Assembly: GCF_009905375.1 (NCBI RefSeq)
Contig: NC_133650.1
Location: 144,468,476 to 144,532,475 of the forward strand
Origin: Apium graveolens
Taxonomy: Eukaryota; Streptophyta; Magnoliopsida; Apiales; Apiaceae
Direction of reading: 5' to 3'
DNA: 64,000 bases
Part shown: positions 24,054-34,768 of the stretch, piece by piece
Layout of the letters: every line of letters begins with the position of its first letter
Numbering within the stretch: the stretch's first letter is position 1
Notes under the pieces: generated by a model
Told to the model about the DNA's origin: nothing
What the model saw: only the letters and a program-made list of their open reading frames with translations
Database searches by the model: none
Made by a program: the position numbers and the translations under genes

Positions 24054-25608
24054 TGTTAGTGTTTGTGCCCTAGAGACAACACTATGATCTTTTAGTTAAA
24101 GACATTTGGATTATTAATATTTATGTTCTATCGATTATTCTCTTTATAATTTATTAATTCTTAATTTACTGCGATATAAATGTTAGATTAATAAATGTCC
24201 TTGGAATATGATATGCAATTCTATATCTCTAAGTACATGACTTAAAAACGATATTATGAGAATAGTATCAATATTCCTAAAGGTCCCTAGTCGAGTATTA
24301 TTATTAAGAGACAATAATAATGCATTAAGACTGGTGTATTTGTTGACTAATGATCACATCTCATTGATCATAGGTGTAGTGATACTAAAGTTAAAAACAC
24401 AGGCAGATGTATATGTACATGGTGCTGGACAAACCCAATGTGAGATTCTACATGTCTGTTGTGTCATAAGTAATTCTCACAGTGATAATGATGTAATGGT
24501 CCTTAGACCTAAAGTCATTATATTTCTATACGAGAATTAATTTACATTAATTCCATTAAAAGTTATCCTTGACCGGGTAATGATAAAAGTGGATATTGGG
24601 TATATTATGAATCGTATGAGAAATATGAATGATCTAGATGAGATTTAACCCTCCTATTTTAGGAGTGATATTATTGGCCTCTTGTGTGAGTTAGACTATG
24701 AAATGCGTGGCCACGCTCAAATGTTGATTTGATATGATAGTCTACTCATTGATCAAGGAAACTTGGATTAAACTATGATGAGGATGACACATTACATGCC
24801 TCTAGTTTAATCTATAATATTTGGCTAAAGAGATTATATTACGTTGTACATTATTCACGAAAGGTTTAATCAATCACCGATTCAATTATTTTTACTTGGG
24901 TAGCAATGATGTATTACTAGATGCCGCTCATTGTTTACGATTTTAAATTAGATTTAAAATTCGTTGCCAATGTAATAATAACCTGTAGGGTCACACACAA
25001 AGAATGCTCGAAGGATTATTTAATTTAAATTGGATTTAAATTAAATTAAAGTAATTTGAATTATTTATAATATTAATTAAGTTTGAAATAATTAATTAGA
25101 TAAATACCGATATTCAAATTTACTAATATTAATTATGAAATTTATTATTAAATAATTAAGTGAGACTTAATTATAATATAAATAGGAATTTTGAATTAAT
25201 AATAACTCCTAATTAGTTAAGAGTTATAATTCATTTTTCTACTGTCTATATAATATCTCTTGTGTGGCTGATTTTATTTGTGCTAGACTTTACTAAAACC
25301 CTAGCCACCAAGAGAGAAGATGGAGAGAGCAAGAAGAAACGAGTTTGTGCCAGTACACATCTAATCCTTGAGTTCAAGCATTCGTGTGGATACCAATAGA
25401 GCGTAGATCGCGAGAGCGGGATGTGTGGTGATTGAACAAACTTTGGATCTCCATTAGTCAACCAATTGGTAAAGCTTCTTAAGGTAAACAATATGATCTA
25501 CGAATTAAATATATGTTTTTCGCATGGATCCTGCGGTGGGTTTCGAAAATTCTGATTTTTACGTTTTAATTACTTGTTCTGTTGCGTTTATGTGCTCAAA
25601 ACCCAACA
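24054..25608 (+). repeat. Ty1/copia 5' LTR
   Basis: Starts TGTTAGTGTTTGTGCCCTAG and ends ACCCAACA, followed directly by a primer-site-like sequence. About 1555 bp. The LTR is AT-rich with no genuine ORF. Its partner LTR is absent from the window because the element is cut near 28376. Confidence 0.8.
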
Positions 25609-25609
25609 A

Positions 25610-25621
25610 TGGCATCAAAGC
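25610..25621 (+). promoter_or_regulatory. Mutated primer binding site of copia element
   Basis: TGGCATCAAAGC, two changes from TGGTATCAGAGC, located one base after the LTR end. Confidence 0.75.
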
Positions 25622-27520
25622 TACTTGCGAAAAGTGTTTAATTCGTTTATGTGTTTACTGGTTTTATGATGATAACATGTATACAATATTCCATGACTGT
25701 TATGTATGCGATTTTGTATGTGTTTTACATGTTGATATATTTATATATGTGTATGTATAATATGTTTTGAATATATGATATTCATGAAAATTGTATAATC
25801 ATATGATGATTATATAATCTACATATATATACTGATATACACATGTTTTGTGTTTGTTCCTATTATAAGAATCATATTTGATACGATTCTGAATCGGATG
25901 CAGCGGATTTGCTGAAATCTATGTCTGGTATCCAATTTTGGCAAACGAATACGCTATTTCATATGGAATCGAGCTTCTGAACGTAACTTATAGCTAAAGA
26001 TATCATCGACTGATCTGTAAGGCGTTTGACGTCGTTTAGGCCCTGTAATCTGCGATGTAATGTTATCAGATTTAATTTTGAATTTTCTGATTTTTTCAAT
26101 ATTTGGTTTTTATGATTAAATCATGATGGTATGATATGTTAAGATCAAATTATGTGTTTTAACATGTTATTATGTTTTAATTGAGCATGGTGGATGGTTA
26201 TGGCTTTTGACCTTAGGTTAATGGTTTTGGTTTTTCAAATATGGCTTGCATGTCGTTAATCTTGTAATTATTAAATCTCGAATGTAACTCGAGTTCTTCT
26301 TGTAAGTTCATTAGATTAGTTTTCATATTTCATTCTTGTAATGTACATGAAGACATGAAGATTTGAAGATCAAGGGTAATCCCACACAGAGGCCATTCAA
26401 GGAAGCAATACAAGAAAGAAGACATGTCATAGTTAGCCTGTATTTATTTTCCACCTTAGATTGACCTAGATCTTTGTCATTAGCTTGATAAAGATCACAT
26501 AGGATGAAGTCATAACCAACCACGTTTATTTATTGCACTTTACATATATATGCGCATATGATGAATGTATGTGTAGAGTAGTTTATAAAGATGCATGCTT
26601 AATTAGATTAAGGATGTATGTATTAGATACGACACCCATGCCATGCTTGCTAAATAAGATAAAATTTATAACGATTCAAGATTTTAAAATGAACAAACTA
26701 TTATGAGATTCTCGTGTTTATGAAACACAGAATAAAATACAAATTTTCTTTGTTTCTGACATGGGGCGATTTTGTCAAAAGCGAGTTCATTGAACTTGTA
26801 AGGTTGTGGGTTTTAAGCGAGACCGTTGTGACTCCCTCACTACCTGGAAATCAAACCATTGAAGAATATTGATTTGAAGTATCTTATTCAAGAAAAAATT
26901 GGGAATCTCTTTATGATGCGATCATGATCGTTTTAAAATTAACAAAACCCTAAAGTTAATGTTAAGTTGATCAGATGCCTTCCAATGAGTTTAATGCGTT
27001 AACCCCTAGATCGACCAGTAGTGCGTTTTCCAAAGCGAAGTACTCCTATCTGTCGTGGGAGATGTGTTAAAGTATATTGATAATTTTTGACTATTGGATT
27101 TGACTTAACTAAGTTATCACAATAGGATTGTGAACTTAGAGGCATAGAGTTTGACTAAATTTATTAGATAAATATGAACAAATATTGTTCCACCAAGCTA
27201 TCCAAGAGTTATATAGTTGATATAATTGACAAATGTTGTCTACCTAAATAATCATGTTTTAGGAGAAAAGCCAAAATTGACCTAATGCGTGGTGAAATAT
27301 GGATCTTGGCTCACTAGAAAGGATATAGAAGATATTTTTTCCGAATTAATAGTTAGGGCTATTGATTTGATAAAAATAGTGGGATATATATATTATGAAT
27401 ATATATATATATATATATGAATAATCACTTGAACATAATTTAATGATCATCTGTAGACTAAGTCATTTTATGTACTTTAATATTATAGATATCAAATGAC
27501 AAATAACACAAATAACTTCT
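25622..27520 (+). other. Decayed copia leader region
   Basis: About 1.9 kb of AT-rich interior with no supportable ORF; a TA microsatellite lies near 27386-27420. The stretch tgggttttaagcgagaccgt near 26809 looks like an old leader but I cannot assign it further. Confidence 0.5.
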
Positions 27521-28376
27521 TTATGTAACAGTCCTTGAGAAGGACAAGCTGACATGAAATAATTTCCTCGATTGACATGGGAACTTGAGGATTGTCCTCG
27601 GGTTCAAAGATGTCACTCAAACCCCTCCCTTATTTCTTCTAGCAGAGAATAAAACATGTGCAGAATAAAATGCTTACCAGAAGCAAATTAATTATGCAAC
27701 TGATGTTTCATGTCTCATGCTTGTAATTATGAGTGCTGAGATTTAGAAGCAACAAGAGCATAATAATGCTTATGATATGATTGAGCACCTTCAAAAGATG
27801 TTTGAAGGATAGGCTCTTCAGAAATATTTGACAATAATAAGGCACCATACTTTTGCATTAATGGGAGAATCATATCCGGTTGTACCACATGTTCTAAAAG
27901 TGATAGCATATGTACCTTGATATTTTTGGTTTCAAGAATGGTCTAGAGACTCAGCTTGATTTGATCAAACGATCTTTGAACAAATTCTATTCTCAGTTTG
28001 TTAAGAACAAAAGGAATGAGATAGAAAGAACACTCACTGAGTTGTTAATCATGTTTAGAACTGCTGAAAATAACACGGTAAAGGCATGAATTACGTCCAT
28101 ATTGATGATGTACACATGGAATGCAAATAGGAAAGGAAAGTGGACAGGCAAGGTGAAGATTTGATCTTATTCAGTGCCAAACCAAAGTTCAATCCCAAAG
28201 GGCTTTTGAAGCCTAATAGTGGTGTTGTTAAAGGAGATGATTGTCATTTATGGGGAAATAACTGGATGAAGGGAAGTTAAATTATCGAGCTTATTTGGAA
28301 GATCTAAAGAAGAAGGCTAGCAATGGTCAAGCTTCAGGTATAGGGTTAGAACTGGAGCAAAAGTTGTTGCTCTAGA
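27521..28376 (+). pseudogene. copia gag remnant
   Basis: Scattered plus-strand fragments in changing frames match a copia gag: EHLQKMFEG near 27784, then PVVPHVLKVI near 27876, then DLIKRSLNKFYSQFVKN near 27958 and ERTLTELLIMFRTAENN near 28025. These correspond to the conserved helix-rich core of copia gag proteins. Many stops and frameshifts; no function. It stops at the junction with the truncated chromovirus LTR. Confidence 0.65.
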
Positions 28377-30030
28377 AATATTCGAGCTTTAGGGGTGTTA
28401 AAAGCTGAGAGTCGCCTAAGGTGTCGCCATAAGTGTGCAAGTGAGAACGCTTTCTTTTAGCGTTTAGTTTTGTGAACCCTATGAGTGAGGCATGAGTTAG
28501 TCCTAGTGTTTGAATTTAAATATAGGTCAGTATAGTGTTAGGCCAAGGTTTTGGCTAAGAGAATTGGAACCACCAAGTGTAGGCCCTTCAAGAGTGGAGA
28601 CTAGTTTAGTAGTGTATCACAAGTGGAATTGTGGAGATTTGAGAGTGAGATCATTCAAGTCCCGAATAAAGCACCAAGTCTAAATAATAGTATGAGTATA
28701 CCTATCTATGTTATGTGCTCCAAGGTGCTAATATATGTATATGTGCATGGTATTGTGTGTTAACTTAGTGTCTTATGCAATAAAAGGCACTAAGCGTTAC
28801 TTGGAGTCAATTTGTGCATTTAGTGTTAGGGTTGTTTGGTGTCATAAGAGTCCGTAGTAATGAGGGATTCTTATTATTTTATAGGATCGAGTGAAGATAG
28901 GAAGCTTGCCATCAAGGTCGAGTAGTGCTCCCGTCGCTCTCAAGACAAGTCGTGTGTAGTCAAGCCTTCTCAAGGCAAGTGTCCTTCCCTTGTAAACTTA
29001 TATTTTGCAAGTGCACTCTTCCTTCGTAATGATATTATGCAAGTGTTTCCCCTTGTTGAATTGATATTATGCAAGTATATTCCTTTTGTTAATCATATGT
29101 TATGCAAGTACCCTGAGATACTTATTGGAACCATGATAGCTTGCTTGAATTTGATATTGCCTATTGTTGTAAGTTCCCGAGCTTGATTTGAGTTAGTATA
29201 ATTGGTATGCCTTGATCACCCCAAACTCATTCTGAAGCATTTCGTACCTTTAATAATCATTCATATACCTTATTGTATTCCCCTTGACTTAGTGTTTAAA
29301 TATCCTTATTGATTATACATTATCGAATTTCCTTGCGAACTTGAGAAAGTTAATCCCTTCGAATCATATTACCATTTTCGATTGTTTATCATTTCCTTTC
29401 ATTAAACCCTGAGATAACGATTCATTTGTACACTTTCTTATTACCCCTTACTGTGATACTCGGACATTGAAATTTCTTTGATACCCTATGATTGTAACCC
29501 TAGTTTAGATTCCTATCTTTATAGTTTATTGATTCGAACTCTTTTTCAATACTTTCTTCCTTGATTGTTAAACCATTAATATTCATCTTTGACAACCTCT
29601 AGTGAGAAGATTGTTCTTCTGTCGATAAGAATCTCGTAATCTTAATCCTTTGATTATTGATCATAACCCTATTATTTGAAATTCTTCGGAATTGGAATGA
29701 TTGATACCCTTACTTATAATCATTAGAATTTCCCTCTGTTAAACTATTGTTACTCAACCCTGACTATTCCTTTAAATCAGTGAATTGTTCCTTTGCATTG
29801 AACTCTGAATTGATTTCCTCACCTTGATAGTTCAATTCGTTTGGAAATAAACCTTAATTGAGTACAACTGTTGTTGAGTTTGGCCTAGAATTCTTTAAAG
29901 AAATACACGATCCTTTCATGCCTAAAGAGCTTTTAAAATGTTATTATTTCTGGCATCAAGTTTTTATAAAAATGCAAAGTTTTTTAAAAGTCAAATTTGT
30001 CAAAGGAAAAAAAAAAAATTTCTTCAGAAT

Positions 30031-30180
30031 AGTGGATCTGGACTAAGACGCAAGTCCTTTCCACACTTATTTGAGGCTTAAAAGCTGCCCGGGATCCCAT
30101 TAAATTTGTTAGAACCCAGCGAGGTTCGGGATTACTTCGCGGCTGATCATCGGCTGTAATCCGTAGTGTCATAAAATGAT
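30031..30180 (+). promoter_or_regulatory. Conserved LTR block with hairpin (copy 1)
   Basis: About 150 bp that is far better conserved than the surrounding LTR when compared with the sister-family LTR at 50911-51065 (also 54422-54573). It contains cagcgaggttcgggattact and an inverted repeat GGATTAC ... GTAATCC. It lies about 170 bp before the H3-like micro-exon. A promoter, transcription start or structured leader function is inferred only. Confidence 0.5.
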
Positions 30181-30350
30181 TTTTGAGTTAAGAGTTGATT
30201 CAAAAAGATTTTGATATGATTAATGATGCTATTTACCAATTGTTTAACTTATGAATTTGAACTGTTGTTAATATTCCAATTGTTGATTATATACCTTACT
30301 GAGTATTTGGCTCACCTCTTGCTATTATTTATGTATTTCAGCTAGCAAGT

Positions 30351-30428
30351 ATGGTTAGATTCAAGCAGACCGCCCGTAAGTCCACTGAAGATGCTGAGGC
30401 TTATTTGAGAGCTCAGGTAGATAGCTGA
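30351..30428 (+). CDS. H3-tail-like micro-ORF in 5' LTR (copy 1)
   Basis: Reads MVRFKQTARKST then EDAEAYLRAQVDS and stop. Residues 2-11 match the plant histone H3 tail (R2, K4, Q5, T6, A7, R8, K9, S10, T11 identical; T3 replaced by F, A1 by V). An acceptor-like TTTATGTATTTCAG ends at 30341, nine bases before the ATG, and a donor-like CTCAG|GTAGAT sits after codon 22 (30416/30417), so this may be an internal exon. If spliced to an acceptor at 30744 it would enter the leader ORF at 30751 in phase. The copies at 51251 and 54744 keep the frame. Translation is unproven; it could be chance, but conservation across families argues otherwise. Confidence 0.5.
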   Translation: MVRFKQTARKSTEDAEAYLRAQVDS

Positions 30429-30604
30429 AATTCTATTGTGAGGACCGGTAGTTATGAAGTTGTATTAGTTTGTAGGGTTGGACTGTTCTTCAAACACTAA
30501 ACCTAGTGATCTTGGATATTGTCTGTAAATAGCTTTTGTAATATTATCTTATTATTAATAAGTCATTTATATTGTTAAGTGTAATTTGGGGCTGTGATAG
30601 GTCT

Positions 30605-30616
30605 TGGTCTCAGAGC
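30605..30616 (+). promoter_or_regulatory. Primer binding site of chromovirus
   Basis: TGGTCTCAGAGC, one change from the methionine-tRNA type TGGTATCAGAGC, just after the LTR end. Confidence 0.85.
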
Positions 30617-30750
30617 TATGGTTTAGAGTCCCTGAAAATAGTCCAAATAGGTTATAAGGTGTAGAATATAAATATAGGAAGCGCGAGAGAGTAAATAGAT
30701 ATTATTCGGGTAAATAGCTAATATTTCCCTTCGTTATATCTCAGCAAAGG

Positions 30751-31125
30751 ATGCATTCATCATTGTCTTCAGTGCCATACGACACTATCTCTTTCTCTGT
30801 GTACGCTGATTTGAAGCTTCACTTCGATAGGCTTCAGGGGAAGAATGATCGATTGTTGGAGCGACTCGATGTAGCTTTTGAGGATGATACTCGACTTAAG
30901 AATGAACATAGGGCGTAGTTGATCGTGAGACTTGAGTCCTTGTTGCAGCTCGTCAACAATAAGCTCAATGAGATGCCAGCGCACCGCGACCGCAGTAGCC
31001 AGCACACCATCCAGCTAGTGGCAGATGAGCTTTAGGGCATAGTGAAGGTGCTTCAGAAGCAGGAGTGGATCGAGATTCCGAAGGCTTGTGACAATAGCGA
31101 GGAGCCTCAGAAAGCAGAATATTAG
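30751..31125 (+). pseudogene. Leader ORF upstream of gag, coiled-coil protein (two nonsense codons)
   Basis: A 124-codon frame begins MHSSLSSVPYDTISFSVYAD and ends at TAG 31123-31125. It is interrupted only by TAG at 30916-30918 and 31033-31035, both one transition from a glutamine codon (CAG). The composition is unlike the flanking AT-rich leader: charged and helical, with heptad-like runs (DLKLHFDRLQGKNDRLLERL; VRLESLLQLVNNKLNEM), suggesting a coiled coil. A splice-acceptor-like site (taatatttcccttcg...ctcag, AG at 30743-30744) precedes it and the phase matches the H3-like exon at 30351-30416. I do not recognise the family; a plain leader ORF before gag is not a standard part of Tekay elements. 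Confidence 0.5.
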
Positions 31126-31468
31126 GTCGATTAGAAGCTAGATTTCCTAATTTCCTTTCCAGTTGGCTATCATTCTAGTTGTTGAACTCTTGAACTATGT
31201 AGTTTCCACATTTCCTTGTTGAACTTTGATATCGTTGTATTTTATTCGAACCTTAATTATTGTATTTTAAGCCGACTTTTCTTTGATGATTAATACCTTG
31301 CTATTCCGTTTCAATTTCTCTTTCGCTTTCATATCTAGGTCTATCACCTTTATTGCTATTAACCGAAAAATCTGAATCGCATGTGATAACCTTAACTTGT
31401 AAACCCCCTTAAGTTGAAATAATTGTTATATTTACAACTATTTTGTTAAACCTTTTTATTTCAGAATC
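31126..31468 (+). other. Leader between small ORF and gag
   Basis: About 340 bp of AT-rich sequence with pyrimidine-rich stretches and no ORF. The segment just before gag (ttatttcag at 31456-31464) could be a splice acceptor. Confidence 0.5.
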
Positions 31469-32590
31469 ATGCCACCCAAAAAGATGAGGCAAACTAGTAC
31501 CTCCACCAACCCTGATATCTTTCGAATATTGGAAACCTTGCAACAGCAAACCCATACAGTTGCTCAACAATAACAAACTACTCAACAACAATTCCAACAA
31601 CAACAATTTCGAAACCCAGAGAATCATGAACAACACCAACATCAACAAGATCCACCAGTACCTCCTCAGCCAATAGTAACTTTCAAAGCTTTTCAAAGTG
31701 TCTCCAGCTTTTCATGATACCACTGATCCAGTTTTAGCCAACACCTGGATAAGAGAAATAGAGAGATCTTTCAAATTGGTTAGGTTAGAGGAAGAGCAGA
31801 AGACTATCTATGCTACATATTTTCTGAAGGGAGAAGTGATCTATTGGTGGGATTCCGTGAAGGCCATGGAAGCAGTTCAGCTAGTTATTTGGGAAAGATT
31901 TAAGGATCTATTCTTGGAGAAGTATTATCCCAAGTATATTCAGAAGCAGATGGAAGTGGATTTTTTGGAATTGAAGCAAGGGAATATGTCAGTCTTGGAA
32001 TATGAGAAGAAGTTCACAGAATTATCAAGGTTTATGGTCAAGTATGTGGGAACTAAAGAAGAGAAAGCCCAAAGGTTTCAGCAGGGGCTTGAATATTGGA
32101 TTCGAGATAGAGTGTCGATGTTTGAAATCGATACTTATGCAGGAGTAGTTCAAAAGGCGGCTTTGATTGAAAGTAATTAAGTGCAGTCCAGGAAGGAAGG
32201 AGATAACAAGAAAAAAAGGTATTTCAAGGAGAAAGGACAGAATTAGGAGGTCAGATAGACGAGAATGTGAAGAGGATTGGATTCCATAAGGGATGGAACT
32301 CACAGAAGAAAGGAGAAGTTAGTAAGAAGCAGAATAACAAAGGAAATTTCCAACAGAATCAAGGACCAGCAAGTGAGAATAGGCAGCCAAGGGTTGAATG
32401 CAAGCACTATGGGAAGAAGCATCCAGGAGTTTGTAATAAGATCAACATGACTTGTTATCGGTGCAATCAGAAAGAACATTTGGCAAATAAGTATAAGGTT
32501 CAGAAGACGGGAATTACTTATTTCAAGTGCGGGAAGCCAGGACACATGGTTAGGGAGTTTAAGTCGTCAGGACCAATAAGGAATTTGATG
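31469..32590 (+). pseudogene. Chromovirus gag (inactivated)
   Basis: Start chosen at ATG 31469 (MPPKKMRQTSTSTNPDIF), followed by a Gln-rich stretch with a CAA-to-TAA stop at codon 35. A one-base loss near 31700 shifts into the frame with the gag core (FHDTTDPVLANTWIREIERS ... YFLKGEVIYWWDSVK ... KYIQKQMEVDFLELKQG ... YEKKFTELSRF). A stop at 32178-32180 and another shift lead to the nucleocapsid part with two zinc knuckles, CYRCNQKEHLANKY and YFKCGKPGHMVREF. Both have lost essential cysteines (last C to Y; first C to Y and last C to F). Gag would form the virus-like particle; this copy is dead. Confidence 0.88.
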
Positions 32591-33274
32591 AGTGTAGCGA
32601 CGACCAGTGCAACTGTACCGACTGAGGTATTGGCTTTACCTTCACCGTCTGAACCAGTTCCGCAAGCATCAGCACGAACTTTTAATTTGAAAATGAAGGA
32701 CGCTGTTCAGAACTCAGATGTGATCGCATGTAAGCTCTCTATAAACAATGGTGAAGCTAAAGTATTGATTGATTCAGGAGCTACAAGACCTTTTATATCC
32801 GAATCTTTTGCTGGTAGAATAAATTGTGATAAGAAGGATATGAATGAGGTAATGAGTATAGTAATTTCTAATCAAGAAAAGGTACCTGTAAGTCAGTTTT
32901 GTCCAGAGTGTGAGATTGATATCTCCGGGCAGAAGTTTCCAGTTGATTTGATACTCTTCAAGCTAGGAGAGTTTAATATAATCTTAGGAATGGATTGGTT
33001 AGGAAATAATAGTGCTCAGATAGATTGTAAGTCTAAAAGAGTTTATTTAAGGTCAAAGAATGGAATGAAAGTGGTGTTTAAAGGACAAAAGCAAGAACAT
33101 TTGTTTCTTACAGCTGTTCAGGCTAGCAAGTTGCTTAGGAAAGGTTGTGAGGCATTCCTAGCTTATGTAGTGGATTCAGAGAAGGAAGTTCCTAGTATAA
33201 AAGCGATTCCAGTGGTGATAGAATTTCCGAACGTGTTTCCAAAAGAGTTTCCAGGACTACCGCCAGATCGATAA
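32591..33274 (+). pseudogene. Chromovirus aspartic protease region
   Basis: Continuous with the gag zinc-knuckle frame. The catalytic motif is LIDSGATRPFISESF near 32765-32810, followed by GMDWLGNNSAQIDC near 32989, which is the hydrophobic-Gly end of the retropepsin fold. The frame ends with GAA-to-TAA at 33272-33274 (DR*IEFEI), so pol is cut before RT. The protease itself looks complete. Confidence 0.88.
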
Positions 33275-34585
33275 ATTGAGTTTGAGATTAATCTTGCTCT
33301 AGGAGCAGATACAGTTTCAAAGGCACCATATAAAATGGCCCCAGCAGAGATGAAGGAGTTAGCAAGTCAATTGCAAGAACTTTTGAATAAATATAAGGCC
33401 CATTATGTCGCCATGGGGAGCACCAGTTCTGTTTGTAAAGAAAAAGGATGAAAGTACGAGACTGTGTATAGACTATCGCGAGTTGAACAAATTGACGATT
33501 AAGAACAGATATCCGCTACCAAGGATAGATGATCTATTTGATCAATTAAAAGGAGCTAAGTGTTTCTCTAAGATTGATTTAAGGTCAGGATACCATCAGT
33601 TGAAGATTAAGCTAGAAGATATTCTGAAGACGACATTCAGGACAAGGTATGAACATTATGAGTTTTAAGTAATGCCATTTGGGTTAACAAATGCCCCAAC
33701 AGCTTTCATGGATTTAATGAATAGAGTTTTCAAGAGATATTTAGATAAGTTCATCGTGGTCTTCATCGAAGACATTTTGATATATTCAAAGTCAGAAGAG
33801 GAGCATGAGCAACATTTGTGGATAGCTTTGGAGATTCTTAGACAAGAGAAGCTGTATGCCAAATTTTCAAAGTGCGAGTTTTGATTGTGAGAAGTTCAAT
33901 TTTTAGGGCATATAATTGGAAGTGAAGGAATTAGAATGGAACCTACAAAGATCGAAGTAGTAATGAGTTGGGAGAGACCCAAGACTCCCACAGAAGCAAG
34001 AAGTTTTCTAGGATTGGCTAGGTATTACAGAAGATTCGTAAAGGATTTCTCAAAGATTGCTACGCCACTGACTAAGCTAACAAGGAAGAACAACAAGTTT
34101 GAATGTTATAAGGATTGTGAAGAGTGTTTCCAAGAATTGAAGCAAAGATTGGTTACTGCCCCGGTATTGGTATTACCAGATGACAAAGGAGAATTCGTGA
34201 TTTATAGCGACGCTTCGCATAAGGGTTTGGGCTGTGTGCTAATGCAGCATAACAAGGTGATTCATATGCATCCAAACAGCTTAAACCTCATGAATTGAAA
34301 TATCCGACTCATGATTTGGAGTTAACAACTATAGTATTAACGCTCAAGATATGGAGGCACTACCTGTATGCAGAGAAGTGTAAAATATACACGGATCATA
34401 AGAGCTTAAAGTATATATTCACTCAGAAGGAGCTCAATATGAGGCAAATGAGATGGTTGGAGCTTATAAAGGAATACGATTGTTCGATACATTATCACAC
34501 AAGAAAGGCGAATCTAGTAGCCGACGCGCTCAGCAAAAAGGAAATATTAAATTTGATGGCATTGCCAAAGGAGTTGTTTGAATAA
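33275..34585 (+). pseudogene. Chromovirus reverse transcriptase and RNase H (inactivated)
   Basis: The RT starts in a shifted frame: the linker (33275-33400) then [65 protein letters not shown]. The catalytic box reads FIEDILIYS (33762-33773) instead of F(I/V)DDIL, so one of the two metal-binding aspartates is Glu. In-frame stops occur before MPFGL (33667) and after KCEF (33882), the latter at a position usually Trp. RNase H follows: FVIYSDASHKGLGCVL, a frameshift near 34270, [35 protein letters not shown] and [11 protein letters not shown] (Asp, Glu, Asp active-site residues present). Confidence 0.9.
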
Positions 34586-34768
34586 AATACAGTTTGATTC
34601 AGTTACTGCTTGATGTTGATATTTAGTTTGTTGTTAAATATCAAAGGTGGTATTAATATAGATGATTGATGTTGACTTCAATATGGGATGTCGTAAGCAT
34701 CAAAGTTCATATTGATATCTAATTTGATATGACATCAAAATGAATATTGATATCAAGAGAATAATCGA
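34586..34768 (+). other. Decayed linker between RNase H and integrase
   Basis: 183 bp with several stops and recurring ttgatat / atatcaa motifs. In this family a poorly conserved linker of similar length joins RNase H to the integrase zinc module, so this is probably a decayed linker rather than a separate insertion. Confidence 0.5.

Larger units (their letters stand above)
28377..30599 (+). repeat. 5' LTR of chromovirus, 5'-truncated
   Basis: Matches 52777-54990 along its whole length, ending ggggctgtgata. The first roughly 1.87 kb of the LTR (as present in the 3' copy) is missing; the join with copia sequence is at about 28373-28377. Contains the conserved block 30031-30180 and the H3-like micro-ORF at 30351. 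Confidence 0.92.

Noticed and set aside
24256..24540. 94-codon ORF in the copia LTR
   Set aside because: Lies inside an LTR of a decayed element; no recognisable protein and no support from a second copy.
30351..30428. Fragment of a genuine host histone H3 gene
   Set aside because: Similarity stops after residue 12, the downstream sequence is unrelated to H3, and the same ORF recurs at fixed LTR positions; an element-borne sequence fits better.
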